NCBI RefSeq assembly: GCF_022229005.1
Contig: NZ_JAKKFD010000019.1
Span: 62,001-126,000 of the forward strand
DNA length: 64,000 nucleotides
Direction of reading: 5' to 3'
DNA from: Micromonospora trifolii
GTDB taxonomy: Bacteria; Actinomycetota; Actinomycetes; Mycobacteriales; Micromonosporaceae
Shown: in pieces, positions 43,988 to 52,168 of the stretch
How positions within the stretch are numbered: position 1 is the stretch's first letter
Layout of the letters: each line of letters opens with the position of its first letter
The notes under the pieces: generated by a model
Seen by the model: the letters and a program-made list of their open reading frames with translations, nothing else
What the model was told of the DNA's origin: nothing
Databases searched by the model: none
Program-made: the position numbers and the translations under genes

Positions 43988-45313
43988 TCAGCGCAGCCAG
44001 ACGGGGTCGGTGCCCGGTACCGAGAGGGGCGGTGGGTAGTCGAGCGTCTGGCGCAGGGCCTCCGGCAGCTTCCACGGTTGGTGGATGGCCTTGCCCTGCA
44101 CCCCGGCCAGCTCCGGCACCCACCGGCGCACGTAGTCGCCGTCCGGGTCGTACCGTTCGGCCTGCCGGACCGGGTTGAACCCCCGGTAGGGCTTCGTGTC
44201 GTTGCCGGTGCCGGCCACCCACTGCCAGTTGCCGGAGTTGTTCGCCACGTCCCCGTCGAGCAGCCAGCGGAAGAAGACCGCCACCCCGGAACGCCAGTCC
44301 TGCCCGAGGTGCTTGGTCAGGTAGCCGGCGGTGATCAGCCGGGCCCGGTTGTGCATCCAGCCGAGGGCCCGCAGCTGCCGCATCCCGGCGTCGACGATCG
44401 GCATCCCGGTGCGTCCCTCGGCCCAGGCCGCCAACGCATCGTCGTCGTAGCGCCACTGCTCGGTGGCACCCCGCCGGTAAGCCGCTGTCGAGATCTCCGG
44501 AAAGGCGGCGGTGACCTGGTAGTAGAAGTCCCGCCAGCACAGCTGCCGGACGAACGGGCCGGACCGGTCCCCGGCGCGGTTCGCCACCGCCAGCGGCGAC
44601 ACGCAGCCGAAGCGCAGGTACGGGCTGAGCCGGGAGGTGTCGTCGCCGGCCATGTCGTCGTGCTGATCGCCGTAGCTCGGCAGGTCGGGCAGCCAGTCGG
44701 TGAGCCGCTGCCGGGCGATCCGCTCACCGCCGCTGGCCGCGTCGGGCGAGTCGCCGGCCGGCAGCGCCGGCAGCCGGCCCACGCGTACCCGGTCGGGCAG
44801 CGCGGTCCGCCGCGGCGCGGCCAACTCCTCGCGCCACCGGTTGGCCGCCCAGGCCCTGTGGTACGGGCTGAACACCCGGTAGTGGTCACCGCCGCCACCG
44901 GGCCGCAACGCGCCCGGCTCGACCACCGTCAGCCCGGGAAACAGTCGCAGGTGCAGCCGGTGCCGCTCGCACTCGGCGCGTAGTCGCCGCTCCCGGCGGA
45001 CGGCGTAGTGGCTGACATCGGCCGAGAGCGCGACGGCGGTGGCCCCGACCTCGTCGGCCAGCCGGATCGTCTCGGCCACCGGGTCGCCGTGCCTGACCAC
45101 CAGGTCGCTGTCACGCTCGCGCAGTTGGTCGCGCAGGTCGGCGAGGGCCTGGTGCAGGAAGCGGGTGCGGTTGGCGGAGAGGTCGGTCAGCGCCGGGTCG
45201 AGCACGTACAGCGGCACCACCTGGTCGAAGGCCGCACAGGTGGTGGCCAGCGCCGGGTGGTCGTGCACCCGCAGGTCGCGGGTGAACAGCACGATCGCCG
45301 TGCTCGCTGTCAC
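43988..45313 (-). CDS. phr: Deoxyribodipyrimidine photolyase (cryptochrome/photolyase family)
   Basis: 441 aa from a GTG that overlaps the crtB stop by 4 bp. The alpha/beta antenna-binding domain (IVLFTRDLRVHDHPAL, about 6-21) is followed by the helical FAD domain with WRDFYYQV, GMPIVDAGMRQLRALGWMHNRARLI, LTKHLGQDWRSG and DGDVANNSGNWQWVAGTGND. These are class I CPD photolyase motifs. It repairs UV pyrimidine dimers with blue light; translational coupling to crtB ties DNA repair to carotenoid photoprotection. Confidence 0.92.
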   Translation of the reverse strand: MTASTAIVLFTRDLRVHDHPALATTCAAFDQVVPLYVLDPALTDLSANRTRFLHQALADLRDQLRERDSDLVVRHGDPVAETIRLADEVGATAVALSADVSHYAVRRERRLRAECERHRLHLRLFPGLTVVEPGALRPGGGGDHYRVFSPYHRAWAANRWREELAAPRRTALPDRVRVGRLPALPAGDSPDAASGGERIARQRLTDWLPDLPSYGDQHDDMAGDDTSRLSPYLRFGCVSPLAVANRAGDRSGPFVRQLCWRDFYYQVTAAFPEISTAAYRRGATEQWRYDDDALAAWAEGRTGMPIVDAGMRQLRALGWMHNRARLITAGYLTKHLGQDWRSGVAVFFRWLLDGDVANNSGNWQWVAGTGNDTKPYRGFNPVRQAERYDPDGDYVRRWVPELAGVQGKAIHQPWKLPEALRQTLDYPPPLSVPGTDPVWLR

Positions 45314-46233
45314 CGGCTCTCCGGATGGATCGTCGGCCCGGGGATGACGACCGGGGTACCGGTCGAGCTGAGCAGGGCCCGTGCGGCCACCGCCATCCGT
45401 CGCCGCTGCGGCACCAGGGCCCGCCGAACGAAGACGTCGTAGTCCTGCGCGGCCACCTCGTCGAGGATGCCGCCGTAGAGCGCGTACGCGGTGCGCATGC
45501 AGGCCTGCGAGGCGGGCGCCAGCATGGTGATGCCCGGTGCGGCGGCGGCGTAGTGCGCCTGGGCGCGGGTCACCTCGTACTCGATCAGCTCGCGGATCCG
45601 GGGGGTGACGCGGCCCCGGGCGCGGGCCTCGGCCAACTCCTCGCGGGTGACCCCGAACTTCGCCATGTCCTCGTCCGGCAGGTAGGTGCGGCCCCGGTCG
45701 AGGTCCTCGGCGACGTCCCGGATGAAGTTGGTGAGCTGGAAGGCGAAGCCGAGCTGACGGGCCGGCTCCCGGGCCGTCACCGGGTCGGAGCTGCCCAGGA
45801 TCGGCAGCATCATGGTGCCGATGACCGCCGCCGAGCCCTCCATGTAGTCGAGCAGGTGGTCGTAGGTCGGGTACGCGGTGACGGTCAGATCCATCGCCAT
45901 GCTCTTCAGAAACGACGCAAAGTCGTCCCGGTCGAGATCGAAGACGGCGATCGTGTGCAGCACTGCCGGCAACAGCGGGTCGTCGACCGGCGCACCGTGC
46001 AGACCTGCCACGAACTGGCTGGCCCAGTGGTCCAGCAGGGCGGCCCGCTCGGCCGGCGGCAGGTCCTCGGTGCGATCGACGATCTCGTCCGCGTACCGGG
46101 TGAACCCGTAGAGGGCGTGCACATGTCGTCGTTTCCAAGCGGGGAGCAGGCGGGTGGCGAGATAGTAGGTGCGGCCGTGGCGTTTGTGCAGCTCACGGCA
46201 CCGGTCATAGGCAGCGGTGAGATCAGTTTCCAC
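45310..46233 (-). CDS. crtB: Phytoene synthase (squalene/phytoene synthase family)
   Basis: 307 aa, GTG start at 46233 with GGAGGAGGG upstream. Contains the two aspartate-rich substrate-binding motifs, YADEIVD (about 47-53) and RDVAEDLDRGRTYLP (about 170-184), and the AFQLTNF segment. Condenses two geranylgeranyl diphosphates to phytoene. Divergent from crtE; downstream photolyase overlaps by 4 bp. Confidence 0.92.
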   Translation of the reverse strand: METDLTAAYDRCRELHKRHGRTYYLATRLLPAWKRRHVHALYGFTRYADEIVDRTEDLPPAERAALLDHWASQFVAGLHGAPVDDPLLPAVLHTIAVFDLDRDDFASFLKSMAMDLTVTAYPTYDHLLDYMEGSAAVIGTMMLPILGSSDPVTAREPARQLGFAFQLTNFIRDVAEDLDRGRTYLPDEDMAKFGVTREELAEARARGRVTPRIRELIEYEVTRAQAHYAAAAPGITMLAPASQACMRTAYALYGGILDEVAAQDYDVFVRRALVPQRRRMAVAARALLSSTGTPVVIPGPTIHPESR

Positions 46234-46248
46234 CGGCCCTCCTCCATT

Positions 46249-46290
46249 ATCGACGCACCAATCGACGCAACTCGTAGCCTAGGGTACGCT
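46249..46290. promoter_or_regulatory. crtB-crtE divergent promoter with 9-bp direct repeats
   Basis: ATCGACGCA occurs at 46249-46257 and 46261-46269 (12-bp period) in the 64-bp gap. For crtE, TACGCT at 46285-46290 is a -10-like box and the second repeat lies at the -35 position (46262-46267). Start of transcription would be at about the crtE ATG (46298), so the message may be leaderless. Direct repeats over a -35 element are what CarH/LitR proteins bind. Confidence 0.5.
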
Positions 46291-46297
46291 CAGCCGC

Positions 46298-47440
46298 ATG
46301 GCCAACGACGCAGTTGCGGGCAACGTGACCCGCGTGGCGCCGACAGGGCCGGGGGACGGGGACGATCCAGTCCGCGCCGTTCTGGCCGCTTATACCCACG
46401 ATCTGGTCACTGCAGTCGACGAGACCCTGGACACCTTCCTCACCGCCGAGGTCGACACCCTCAGGGACATCGACGCGTCGATGGGCAGCTTCGCCGCCAC
46501 CGCGCGGGAGGCCGTCCTGACCGGCGGCAAGCGGATCCGCTCCACGTTCGCCTACTGGGGATGGCGCGGGGCCGTCGGTGGCACCGCGGCGCTGCCACCC
46601 GTGCTGCCCGCGCTGGCCGCGCTGGAGCTGCTGCACACCTTCGCGCTGGTGCACGACGACGTGATGGATGCGTCCACCACCCGTCGCGGCCGGCCCACCG
46701 CGCACGTCGCGCTCGCCGAACAGCACATCGCCGCCGGCCACCGAGGTGATCCCGGCCGGTTCGGTGAGGCCGTCGCCGTGCTCATCGGCGACCTCTGCAT
46801 GGTCTGGGCCGACCAGTTGCTGGCCCACGCCTCGGTGCCGTCGACGCGACTCTTCGAGGTGCGTCGCTGCTACGACCAGATGCGGGTCGAGACGGTCGCC
46901 GGGCAATATCTCGACGTGCTCGGCGAGAACGACCCGGGCAGTTGGTCGGTCGACCGGGCACTACGGGTGGCCCGCTACAAGACCGCCAGCTACACCGTCC
47001 AGCGACCACTGCTCTTCGGTGCCTGCCTGGCCGGGGTGCCTGCCGACGACCCGCTGGTCACCGCGTACACCCGCTATGGCCTGGCTGTCGGCGAAGCGTT
47101 CCAGCTCCGCGACGACCTGCTCGGCGTCTACGGCGACCCGGCGGCCACCGGCAAGCCGGCCGGGGACGACCTCCGCACCGGCAAGCCGACCACGCTGCTC
47201 ATGCTGGCCCGTGAGCTGGCCACACCGGCCCAGCTCACGGCGTTGGAGCGAGCCGCCGACGGATCGGTCGACACGCTCGCCGCGCTGGTCGCCGAGACCG
47301 GTGCGGTGACCCGAGTGGAACAGATGATCGCCGAGCGGGTCAGCGACGCGCTGGCCGCGCTCGACGCCGCACCCGTGGACCAGACGGCGCGGACCGCGCT
47401 GACCGGGCTGGCCACCGCCGCTGCCAACCGGCGGGCCTGA
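46298..47440 (+). CDS. crtE: Geranylgeranyl diphosphate synthase (polyprenyl synthetase)
   Basis: 380 aa. First aspartate-rich motif LVHDDVMDASTTRRGRPT (about 121-138) and second FQLRDDLLGVYGD (about 268-280); GGKRIRS is also present. Chain-length class looks long-chain/GGPP (DDVMD with small residues upstream), but exact product is inference. Supplies precursor to CrtB. ATG with no clear ribosome site, consistent with a leaderless transcript. Faces crtB. Confidence 0.9.
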   Translation: MANDAVAGNVTRVAPTGPGDGDDPVRAVLAAYTHDLVTAVDETLDTFLTAEVDTLRDIDASMGSFAATAREAVLTGGKRIRSTFAYWGWRGAVGGTAALPPVLPALAALELLHTFALVHDDVMDASTTRRGRPTAHVALAEQHIAAGHRGDPGRFGEAVAVLIGDLCMVWADQLLAHASVPSTRLFEVRRCYDQMRVETVAGQYLDVLGENDPGSWSVDRALRVARYKTASYTVQRPLLFGACLAGVPADDPLVTAYTRYGLAVGEAFQLRDDLLGVYGDPAATGKPAGDDLRTGKPTTLLMLARELATPAQLTALERAADGSVDTLAALVAETGAVTRVEQMIAERVSDALAALDAAPVDQTARTALTGLATAAANRRA

Positions 47441-47468
47441 TGAGCGACTTGAGCGAGGAGGTGGTCAC

Positions 47469-48950
47469 GTGCGGACGGTGACAGGACGGACGGACCGGGT
47501 GGTGGTCGTCGGGGCCGGGCTGGGCGGGCTCGCCTGCGCGCTGCACCTGGCCGGCAGCGGTCGACAGGTGACAGTGCTGGAGCGCGAGCCGGTGCCCGGC
47601 GGGCGGGCCGGACGCCTCGGCGTGGACGGCTACGAGTTCGACACCGGCCCGACAGTGCTCACCATGCCCGACCTGATCGCCGAGGCGCTCGGCGCGGTCG
47701 GCGAGGAGCTGCACGACTGGCTGGACCTGACCCCGCTCGATCCCGCCTACCGGGCGTACTACCCGGACGGCTCGACCCTCGACGTGCTCACCGACACCAC
47801 CCGGATGGCGGCCGAGATCTCCCGGGTCTGCGGGCCCCGGGAGGCCGACGGCTACCTGCGGTTCGTCGAGTACGCGCGGGAGCTGTGGCGGCTGGAGCGC
47901 ACCGACTTCATCGAGCGCAACCTGGACGCGCCGACCGACCTGATCACCGGCAACCTGCTCAAGCTGCTCAGCGGCGGGGCCTTCCGGCGCCTCCAGACGA
48001 AGATCAACCAGTTCTTCCGGGACCCGCGTACCCAGCGCATCTTCTCCTTCCAGGCGATGTACGCCGGCCTCGCGCCGCACGACGCGCTGGCCATCTACGC
48101 GGTCATCGCGTACCTCGACTCGGTGGCCGGGGTCTACTTCCCGCGCGGTGGCATCCACGCGGTCTCCAGGGCGATGGCCGGCGCTGCCGAGAAGCACGGA
48201 GTGCAGATCCGGTACGACACCACAGTGACCCGGGTGGAGACCGTTAACGGCCGCGCCACCGGCGTGCTCACCGCCGACGGCGACCTGGTGCCGGCGGACG
48301 TGGTGGTGCTCAACCCCGACCTGCCGGTCGCCTACCGGGACCTGCTCCCCGCCGCGCCGCAGCGCCGGCTCACCTACTCGCCCTCCTGCGTCGTTCTGCA
48401 CGTCGGCTCCCGACAGGCCTATGCGAAGATCGCCCATCACAACATCCATTTCGGACGCGCGTGGAAGGGCACCTTCGATGAGGTCATCCGACGGGGTGAG
48501 CTGATGACCGATCCGTCGCTGCTGGTGACCAACCCGAGCCGGACCGACTCCGCGGTGGCCCCGCCGGACCGACACACCTACTACGTGCTCGCTCCGGTGC
48601 CCAACCTGCACCGGGCGCCGTTCGAGTGGCGCGGCGACCTGACCCAGCGCTACACCGACCAGCTGATCGGCACCCTGGAGGAGCGCGGCTACGTCGGCTT
48701 CGGCGCCGGGGTGGAGGTGATCCGGGCGATCACCCCCGCCGAGTGGGAGGAGCAGGGGATGGCCGCCGGCACCCCGTTCGCCGCCGCGCACACGCTCTTC
48801 CAGACCGGCCCGTTCCGCCCGTCCAACCTGCACCGCGACCTGTCGAACGTGGTCTTCGTCGGCTCCGGGACCCAACCCGGCGTCGGCGTGCCGATGGTGC
48901 TCATCTCCGGCAAGCTCGCCGCCGGCCGGATCACCGGAGAAGGTCGATGA
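47469..48950 (+). CDS. crtI: Phytoene desaturase (CrtI-type)
   Basis: 493 aa. GTG start with GAGGAGG 7 bp upstream. N-terminal FAD-binding VVVVGAGLGGLACALHLAGSG and the EREPVPGGRAG segment; C-terminal FVGSGTQPGVGVPMVL box typical of CrtI. Converts phytoene to lycopene by successive desaturations, at the membrane. The stop overlaps the idi start by 4 bp. Confidence 0.92.
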   Translation: MRTVTGRTDRVVVVGAGLGGLACALHLAGSGRQVTVLEREPVPGGRAGRLGVDGYEFDTGPTVLTMPDLIAEALGAVGEELHDWLDLTPLDPAYRAYYPDGSTLDVLTDTTRMAAEISRVCGPREADGYLRFVEYARELWRLERTDFIERNLDAPTDLITGNLLKLLSGGAFRRLQTKINQFFRDPRTQRIFSFQAMYAGLAPHDALAIYAVIAYLDSVAGVYFPRGGIHAVSRAMAGAAEKHGVQIRYDTTVTRVETVNGRATGVLTADGDLVPADVVVLNPDLPVAYRDLLPAAPQRRLTYSPSCVVLHVGSRQAYAKIAHHNIHFGRAWKGTFDEVIRRGELMTDPSLLVTNPSRTDSAVAPPDRHTYYVLAPVPNLHRAPFEWRGDLTQRYTDQLIGTLEERGYVGFGAGVEVIRAITPAEWEEQGMAAGTPFAAAHTLFQTGPFRPSNLHRDLSNVVFVGSGTQPGVGVPMVLISGKLAAGRITGEGR

Positions 48951-49567
48951 CCAGCCGTGAGAAGCACCTCGTCGAACTGGTCGACGAGACCGGCACGGCC
49001 CACGGCGAGACGACAGTGGCGGCCGCGCACCAACCACCGGGGCAGCTGCACCGGGCCTTCTCGGTGTTGCTGGTGAACCCGGACGGTCAGGTGCTGCTCC
49101 AGCGCCGAGCCGCCGTGAAGACCCGGTTCCCGCTGCGCTGGGCCAACTCGTGCTGCGGTCACCCCCAGCCTGGGGAGTCGCTCGCCGAGGCGGCCAACCG
49201 ACGGTTGGGCGAGGAGTTGGGCGCGGGCCCGGTTGAGTTGACCGAGGTCGGCGTCTACGTCTACTACGCCGAGGACCCGGCGACCGGTCGGGTCGAGTTC
49301 GAGTACGACCACGTACTGCGAGGCGAGTTCCTGCCCAGCGCTCCGCTACTGCCCGACCCGGACGAGGTGGCCGAACTGCGGTGGGCCGACCCCACCGCGC
49401 TGGAGGCCGAGTTGAAGATCGACCCCCGGTCGTACGCGCCCTGGCTGGGCGGGGTGGTGAACCAGCTGCTACGCCCCTCGGAATCCCGGTCAGGCGCAAC
49501 CAGCCCGGCCATGACGCCGCCAGGATCGTCGGCGGATGACACGGCGGAGCGGTCGGGTGGTCGATGA
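48947..49567 (+). CDS. idi: Isopentenyl-diphosphate delta-isomerase, type 1
   Basis: 206 aa. ATG inside the crtI stop (ATGA). Nudix-like fold with catalytic cysteine in NSCCGHP (about 63-69) and the conserved RLGEELG and EYDHVL motifs supplying the glutamates. Interconverts IPP and DMAPP. Ends in a low-complexity tail that overlaps the regulatory gene by 32 bp. Confidence 0.92.
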   Translation: MTSREKHLVELVDETGTAHGETTVAAAHQPPGQLHRAFSVLLVNPDGQVLLQRRAAVKTRFPLRWANSCCGHPQPGESLAEAANRRLGEELGAGPVELTEVGVYVYYAEDPATGRVEFEYDHVLRGEFLPSAPLLPDPDEVAELRWADPTALEAELKIDPRSYAPWLGGVVNQLLRPSESRSGATSPAMTPPGSSADDTAERSGGR

Positions 49568-50501
49568 GGCGCTGAGCGCGGGCGCTGTCGCACGTCGGTT
49601 GGGGGTCGCGGTGACCACCCTCCGCACCTGGCACCAGCGCTACGGGCTCGGGCCCAGCGAACACATCCCCGGTCACCACCGCCGGTACACACCCACCGAC
49701 CTGGCCCGCCTCGAGATCATGCGACGACTCACCGCCGAGGGGGTGAGCCCCGCCGAGGCGGCACGGTGGGCCCGCCAGTCACCGGACCCGACGCCCAACG
49801 GCACCGTCGCCCCCGCCCGGATCCACCCGACCGGCCGTGACGGCGGCGGCTCCATCCCGGTCGGCCGCGCCGGCCCGGCGGCCCGCGGGCTGGCCCGGGC
49901 CGCCATGCGACTGGACGCGGCGGCGATCAGCGAGACGATCGCGCACGCCCTGGCCGCCGGCGGGGTCGTCGCCACCTGGGAGGGCCTGCTACGCCCGGTG
50001 CTCGCCGGCATCGGCGAACGCCACGCCGCCACCGCCGGCCTGATCGAGGTGGAACACCTTATGTCCCGCTGCGTCTCGGAGGCGCTCGCGGCCGCCAGTC
50101 GGGCCAACGTCCCCACCGGGCCGGCCCGGATCCTGCTCTCCTGCGCCGACGAGGAACAGCACACCCTGCCGCTGGAGGCGTTGGCGGCAGCTCTCGCGGA
50201 GGCCGGTGTCAGCTACCGGATGCTCGGCGCCCGGGTGCCGGTGGCCGCTCTCGTCGAGGCTGTCAACCGGACCGGACCGGCCGCCGTGGTGCTCTGGTCG
50301 CACACCCGGGCCACCGCCGACCCGACCCAACTCGGCGCGCTGCTCGCCGCCCCCCGACGCCCGTTGCTGGTGCTCGCCGCCGGCCCCGGCTGGCGAGCCG
50401 ACACGCTGCCCGCCGGGGTGGTGCGGCCGGTCGACCTGGCCGAGGCGGTCTCGCTCTCCGCCGCCGTCCGCGACTCCCTGGACCAGTCGAGGCGTGATTG
50501 A
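49536..50501 (+). CDS. MerR-family LitR/CarH-like cobalamin-binding-domain regulator, altered pocket
   Basis: 321 aa. N-terminal MerR helix-turn-helix (about 12-80; LRTWHQRYGLGPSEHIPGHH) followed by a four-helix bundle (about 110-190) and a Rossmann-like B12-binding domain (about 195-320, DEEQHTLPLEALAAAL). Compared with Thermus CarH the spacing is exact: E173 and H174 match E141/H142, and H209 matches the lower axial His (H177). The capping Trp131 is replaced by H163 and His132 by A164. So the B12 lower ligand is kept but the light-sensing upper face differs. Overlaps idi by 32 bp. Most likely a repressor of the crt genes. Confidence 0.85.
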   Translation: MTRRSGRVVDEALSAGAVARRLGVAVTTLRTWHQRYGLGPSEHIPGHHRRYTPTDLARLEIMRRLTAEGVSPAEAARWARQSPDPTPNGTVAPARIHPTGRDGGGSIPVGRAGPAARGLARAAMRLDAAAISETIAHALAAGGVVATWEGLLRPVLAGIGERHAATAGLIEVEHLMSRCVSEALAAASRANVPTGPARILLSCADEEQHTLPLEALAAALAEAGVSYRMLGARVPVAALVEAVNRTGPAAVVLWSHTRATADPTQLGALLAAPRRPLLVLAAGPGWRADTLPAGVVRPVDLAEAVSLSAAVRDSLDQSRRD

Positions 50502-50576
50502 TCGCACTGTCGCCGGATCGCGGCGTGAACTACCGTCGGGCGGGTCCGCCTACCCCGACCCTCCGGGAGCGAGCAG

Positions 50577-51359
50577 ATGCAAGCCCGCGCCATCCTGGCG
50601 TCCGTCCTCGCCGTGGCGCTGGTCCTTTCCGGCTGTGCCCAGCCGGAACGCACCATCGCACCTGCCGGCGCTCCACGGCCGGTGGAATCGACCACGCCGC
50701 CCACCCCGACACCGCACCCCAGCGTCACCAAGCCGGCCAAGCCGCCACTGCGGCCGCTGCCGGCCAAGCTCCCCTCCGGCCTGGGGCGCAACACCGGCGT
50801 ACGCCCGGTGGCCCTGACGTTCGACGACGGGCCCAGCCCGGCCTGGACACCCAAGGTGCTCGACCAGCTGAAGGCCGCCAAGGTGACAGCGACCTTCTGC
50901 GTCGTCGGTCGCGAGGTGCAGCGTCACCCGGAGTTGGTCCGTCGGATCGTCCGGGAAGGACATCAGCTCTGCAACCACAGCTGGCGCCACGACCTCGATC
51001 TTGCCCGTCGACCTGTCGGCGAGATCCGGGCCGACCTGGACCGCACCAACAAAGCCATCCGGAAGGCCGCTCCCGGCGCGAAGGTGTCGTTCTACCGGCA
51101 GCCGGGCGGCCGGTGGACGTCGGAGGTGCTCGGAGTGGCCAAGGACCTCGGCATGCGTCCGCTGCACTGGTCGGTCGACCCGCAGGACTGGGACAAGCCG
51201 ACCGCGGCCACGATCGGCAAGCGCGTCCACGCCGCCACCCGGCCCGGTGCGATCGTTCTCCTGCACGACGGAGGCGGTAATCGGGCCGCGACACTCGCCG
51301 CATGCCCGAAGTTGATCGCCGACCTGAAGCAGCGCTTCGGCATCACCCGACTCCGCTAG
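50577..51359 (+). CDS. Polysaccharide deacetylase lipoprotein (CE4/NodB)
   Basis: 260 aa. Lipobox LSGC (cysteine about residue 20) after a hydrophobic segment, then a proline-rich linker. NodB motifs: TFDDGPSPAW with D83/D84, CNHSWRHDLDL (metal-binding histidines), and RQPGGRW with the catalytic arginine, then LHDGG. Removes acetyl groups from peptidoglycan or chitin-type substrates outside the cell. Confidence 0.88.
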   Translation: MQARAILASVLAVALVLSGCAQPERTIAPAGAPRPVESTTPPTPTPHPSVTKPAKPPLRPLPAKLPSGLGRNTGVRPVALTFDDGPSPAWTPKVLDQLKAAKVTATFCVVGREVQRHPELVRRIVREGHQLCNHSWRHDLDLARRPVGEIRADLDRTNKAIRKAAPGAKVSFYRQPGGRWTSEVLGVAKDLGMRPLHWSVDPQDWDKPTAATIGKRVHAATRPGAIVLLHDGGGNRAATLAACPKLIADLKQRFGITRLR

Positions 51360-51412
51360 AACCGCTCTGACCTGCGGTTATGACCCGTCCCAAACCCTTG
51401 CCCATACCGATT

Positions 51413-51441
51413 TTGTCGACCGGCGGAGCATCACGTATGCT
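51413..51441 (+). promoter_or_regulatory. Promoter of the tRNA-Glu gene
   Basis: TTGTCG (51413-51418) and TATGCT (51436-51441) with a 17-bp spacer, about 73 bp ahead of the tRNA 5' end. No open gene lies in the gap from 51360. Confidence 0.5.
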
Positions 51442-51513
51442 TTCCAAGCCTCCGGCGGGGCCGGATGGGAGCAAGTCCGCTTGAAGTTGCGAATGTGCAA
51501 TGATGGCGGGGCC

Positions 51514-51586
51514 GCCCTCATCGTCTAGCGGCCCAGGACGCCGCCCTTTCAAGGCGGTAGCACGGGTTCGAATCCCGTTGGGGGCA
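51514..51586 (+). tRNA. tRNA-Glu (TTC)
   Basis: 73 bases. Acceptor GCCCTCA pairs with TGGGGGC, discriminator A. Anticodon stem CCGCC/GGCGG with loop CTTTCAA (anticodon TTC). T arm GGGTTCGAATCCC. CCA is not encoded; the next bases begin a tandem repeat. Confidence 0.95.
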
Positions 51587-51660
51587 CGACCGGCGCAAGC
51601 CGGAGCAAGGCACGACCGGCGCAAGCCGGAGCAAGGCACGACCGGCGCAAGCCGGAGCAA
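51584..51660 (+). repeat. Three 26-bp tandem repeats after tRNA-Glu
   Basis: Units start at 51584, 51610 and 51636; each contains CCGGC-GCAA-GCCGG, a 5-bp stem capped by a GNRA-type GCAA loop. The first unit begins with the last three bases of the tRNA, and the last ends 9 bp before tRNA-Asp. Confidence 0.85.
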
Positions 51661-51669
51661 TACAAGCTA

Positions 51670-51743
51670 GGTCCTGTGGAGCAGTTGGAGTGCTCGCCGC
51701 CCTGTCAAGGCGGAGGTCGCGGGTTCAAGTCCCGTCAGGACCG
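51670..51743 (+). tRNA. tRNA-Asp (GTC)
   Basis: 74 bases. Acceptor GGTCCTG/CAGGACC, discriminator G. Anticodon arm CCGCC-CTGTCAA-GGCGG (anticodon GTC). T arm GGGTTCAAGTCCC. Probably co-transcribed with tRNA-Glu. Confidence 0.95.
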
Positions 51744-51751
51744 CAGCGCTG

Positions 51752-51772
51752 ACGCCGCGCCTCGCGCGGCGT
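51752..51772 (+). terminator. Stem-loop after tRNA-Asp
   Basis: ACGCCGCGC (51752-51760) pairs perfectly with GCGCGGCGT (51764-51772) over a 3-base loop, followed by TCTGCGT. Probably ends the tRNA-Glu/Asp transcript. Confidence 0.65.
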
Positions 51773-51842
51773 TCTGCGTATCGGAGCAGGTCGCCTTGCC
51801 GCCGGTTCGTCCGGTTGCCGGGTAACATGAGCCGAGCGACAC

Positions 51843-51916
51843 GGCCAGGTAGCTCAGTTGGTACGAGCGTCCGACTGAAAATCGGAAGGTCGGCGGTTCG
51901 ACCCCGCCCCTGGCCA
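51843..51916 (+). tRNA. tRNA-Phe (GAA)
   Basis: 74 bases. Acceptor GGCCAGG/CCTGGCC, discriminator A. Anticodon arm TCCGA-CTGAAAA-TCGGA (anticodon GAA). T arm GCGGTTCGACCCCGC. A TAACAT -10-like box lies at 51823-51828 without a good -35. Confidence 0.95.
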
Positions 51917-51941
51917 CATAGCCTTTCGCCGGGCTACAGAG

Positions 51942-51971
51942 GTCCCCACCAGCGGAAACGCAGGTGGGGAT
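51942..51971 (+). terminator. Stem-loop after tRNA-Phe
   Basis: GTCCCCACC (51942-51950) pairs with GGTGGGGAT (51963-51971), with a CTTGCTGTTTCC tail. The region to 52168 contains no other supported feature. Confidence 0.6.
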
Positions 51972-52168
51972 CTTGCTGTTTCCGGCGCTTGGAGCCAACG
52001 AGCAGCCCCACGGACCGCATGATCGACTCGACTTCCCTGATGTCGGGGTATCCCAGCGCTCGCGACACCGCGATTTCAAGGAAACCGAGTCGATCACGCT
52101 GACGCACGATGGCCCTGATGTCGGCGGCTGCGGCTGCGCGGCGGACAGTGACGCACGACGGCGCGGCG

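Noticed and set aside
47340..49679. A 779-aa minus-strand frame opposite crtI and idi
   Set aside because: Low-complexity shadow; crtI and idi are certain on the plus strand.
51584..51660. Possible CRISPR array
   Set aside because: Units are contiguous with no spacers between them and there are no cas genes; it is a tandem repeat.
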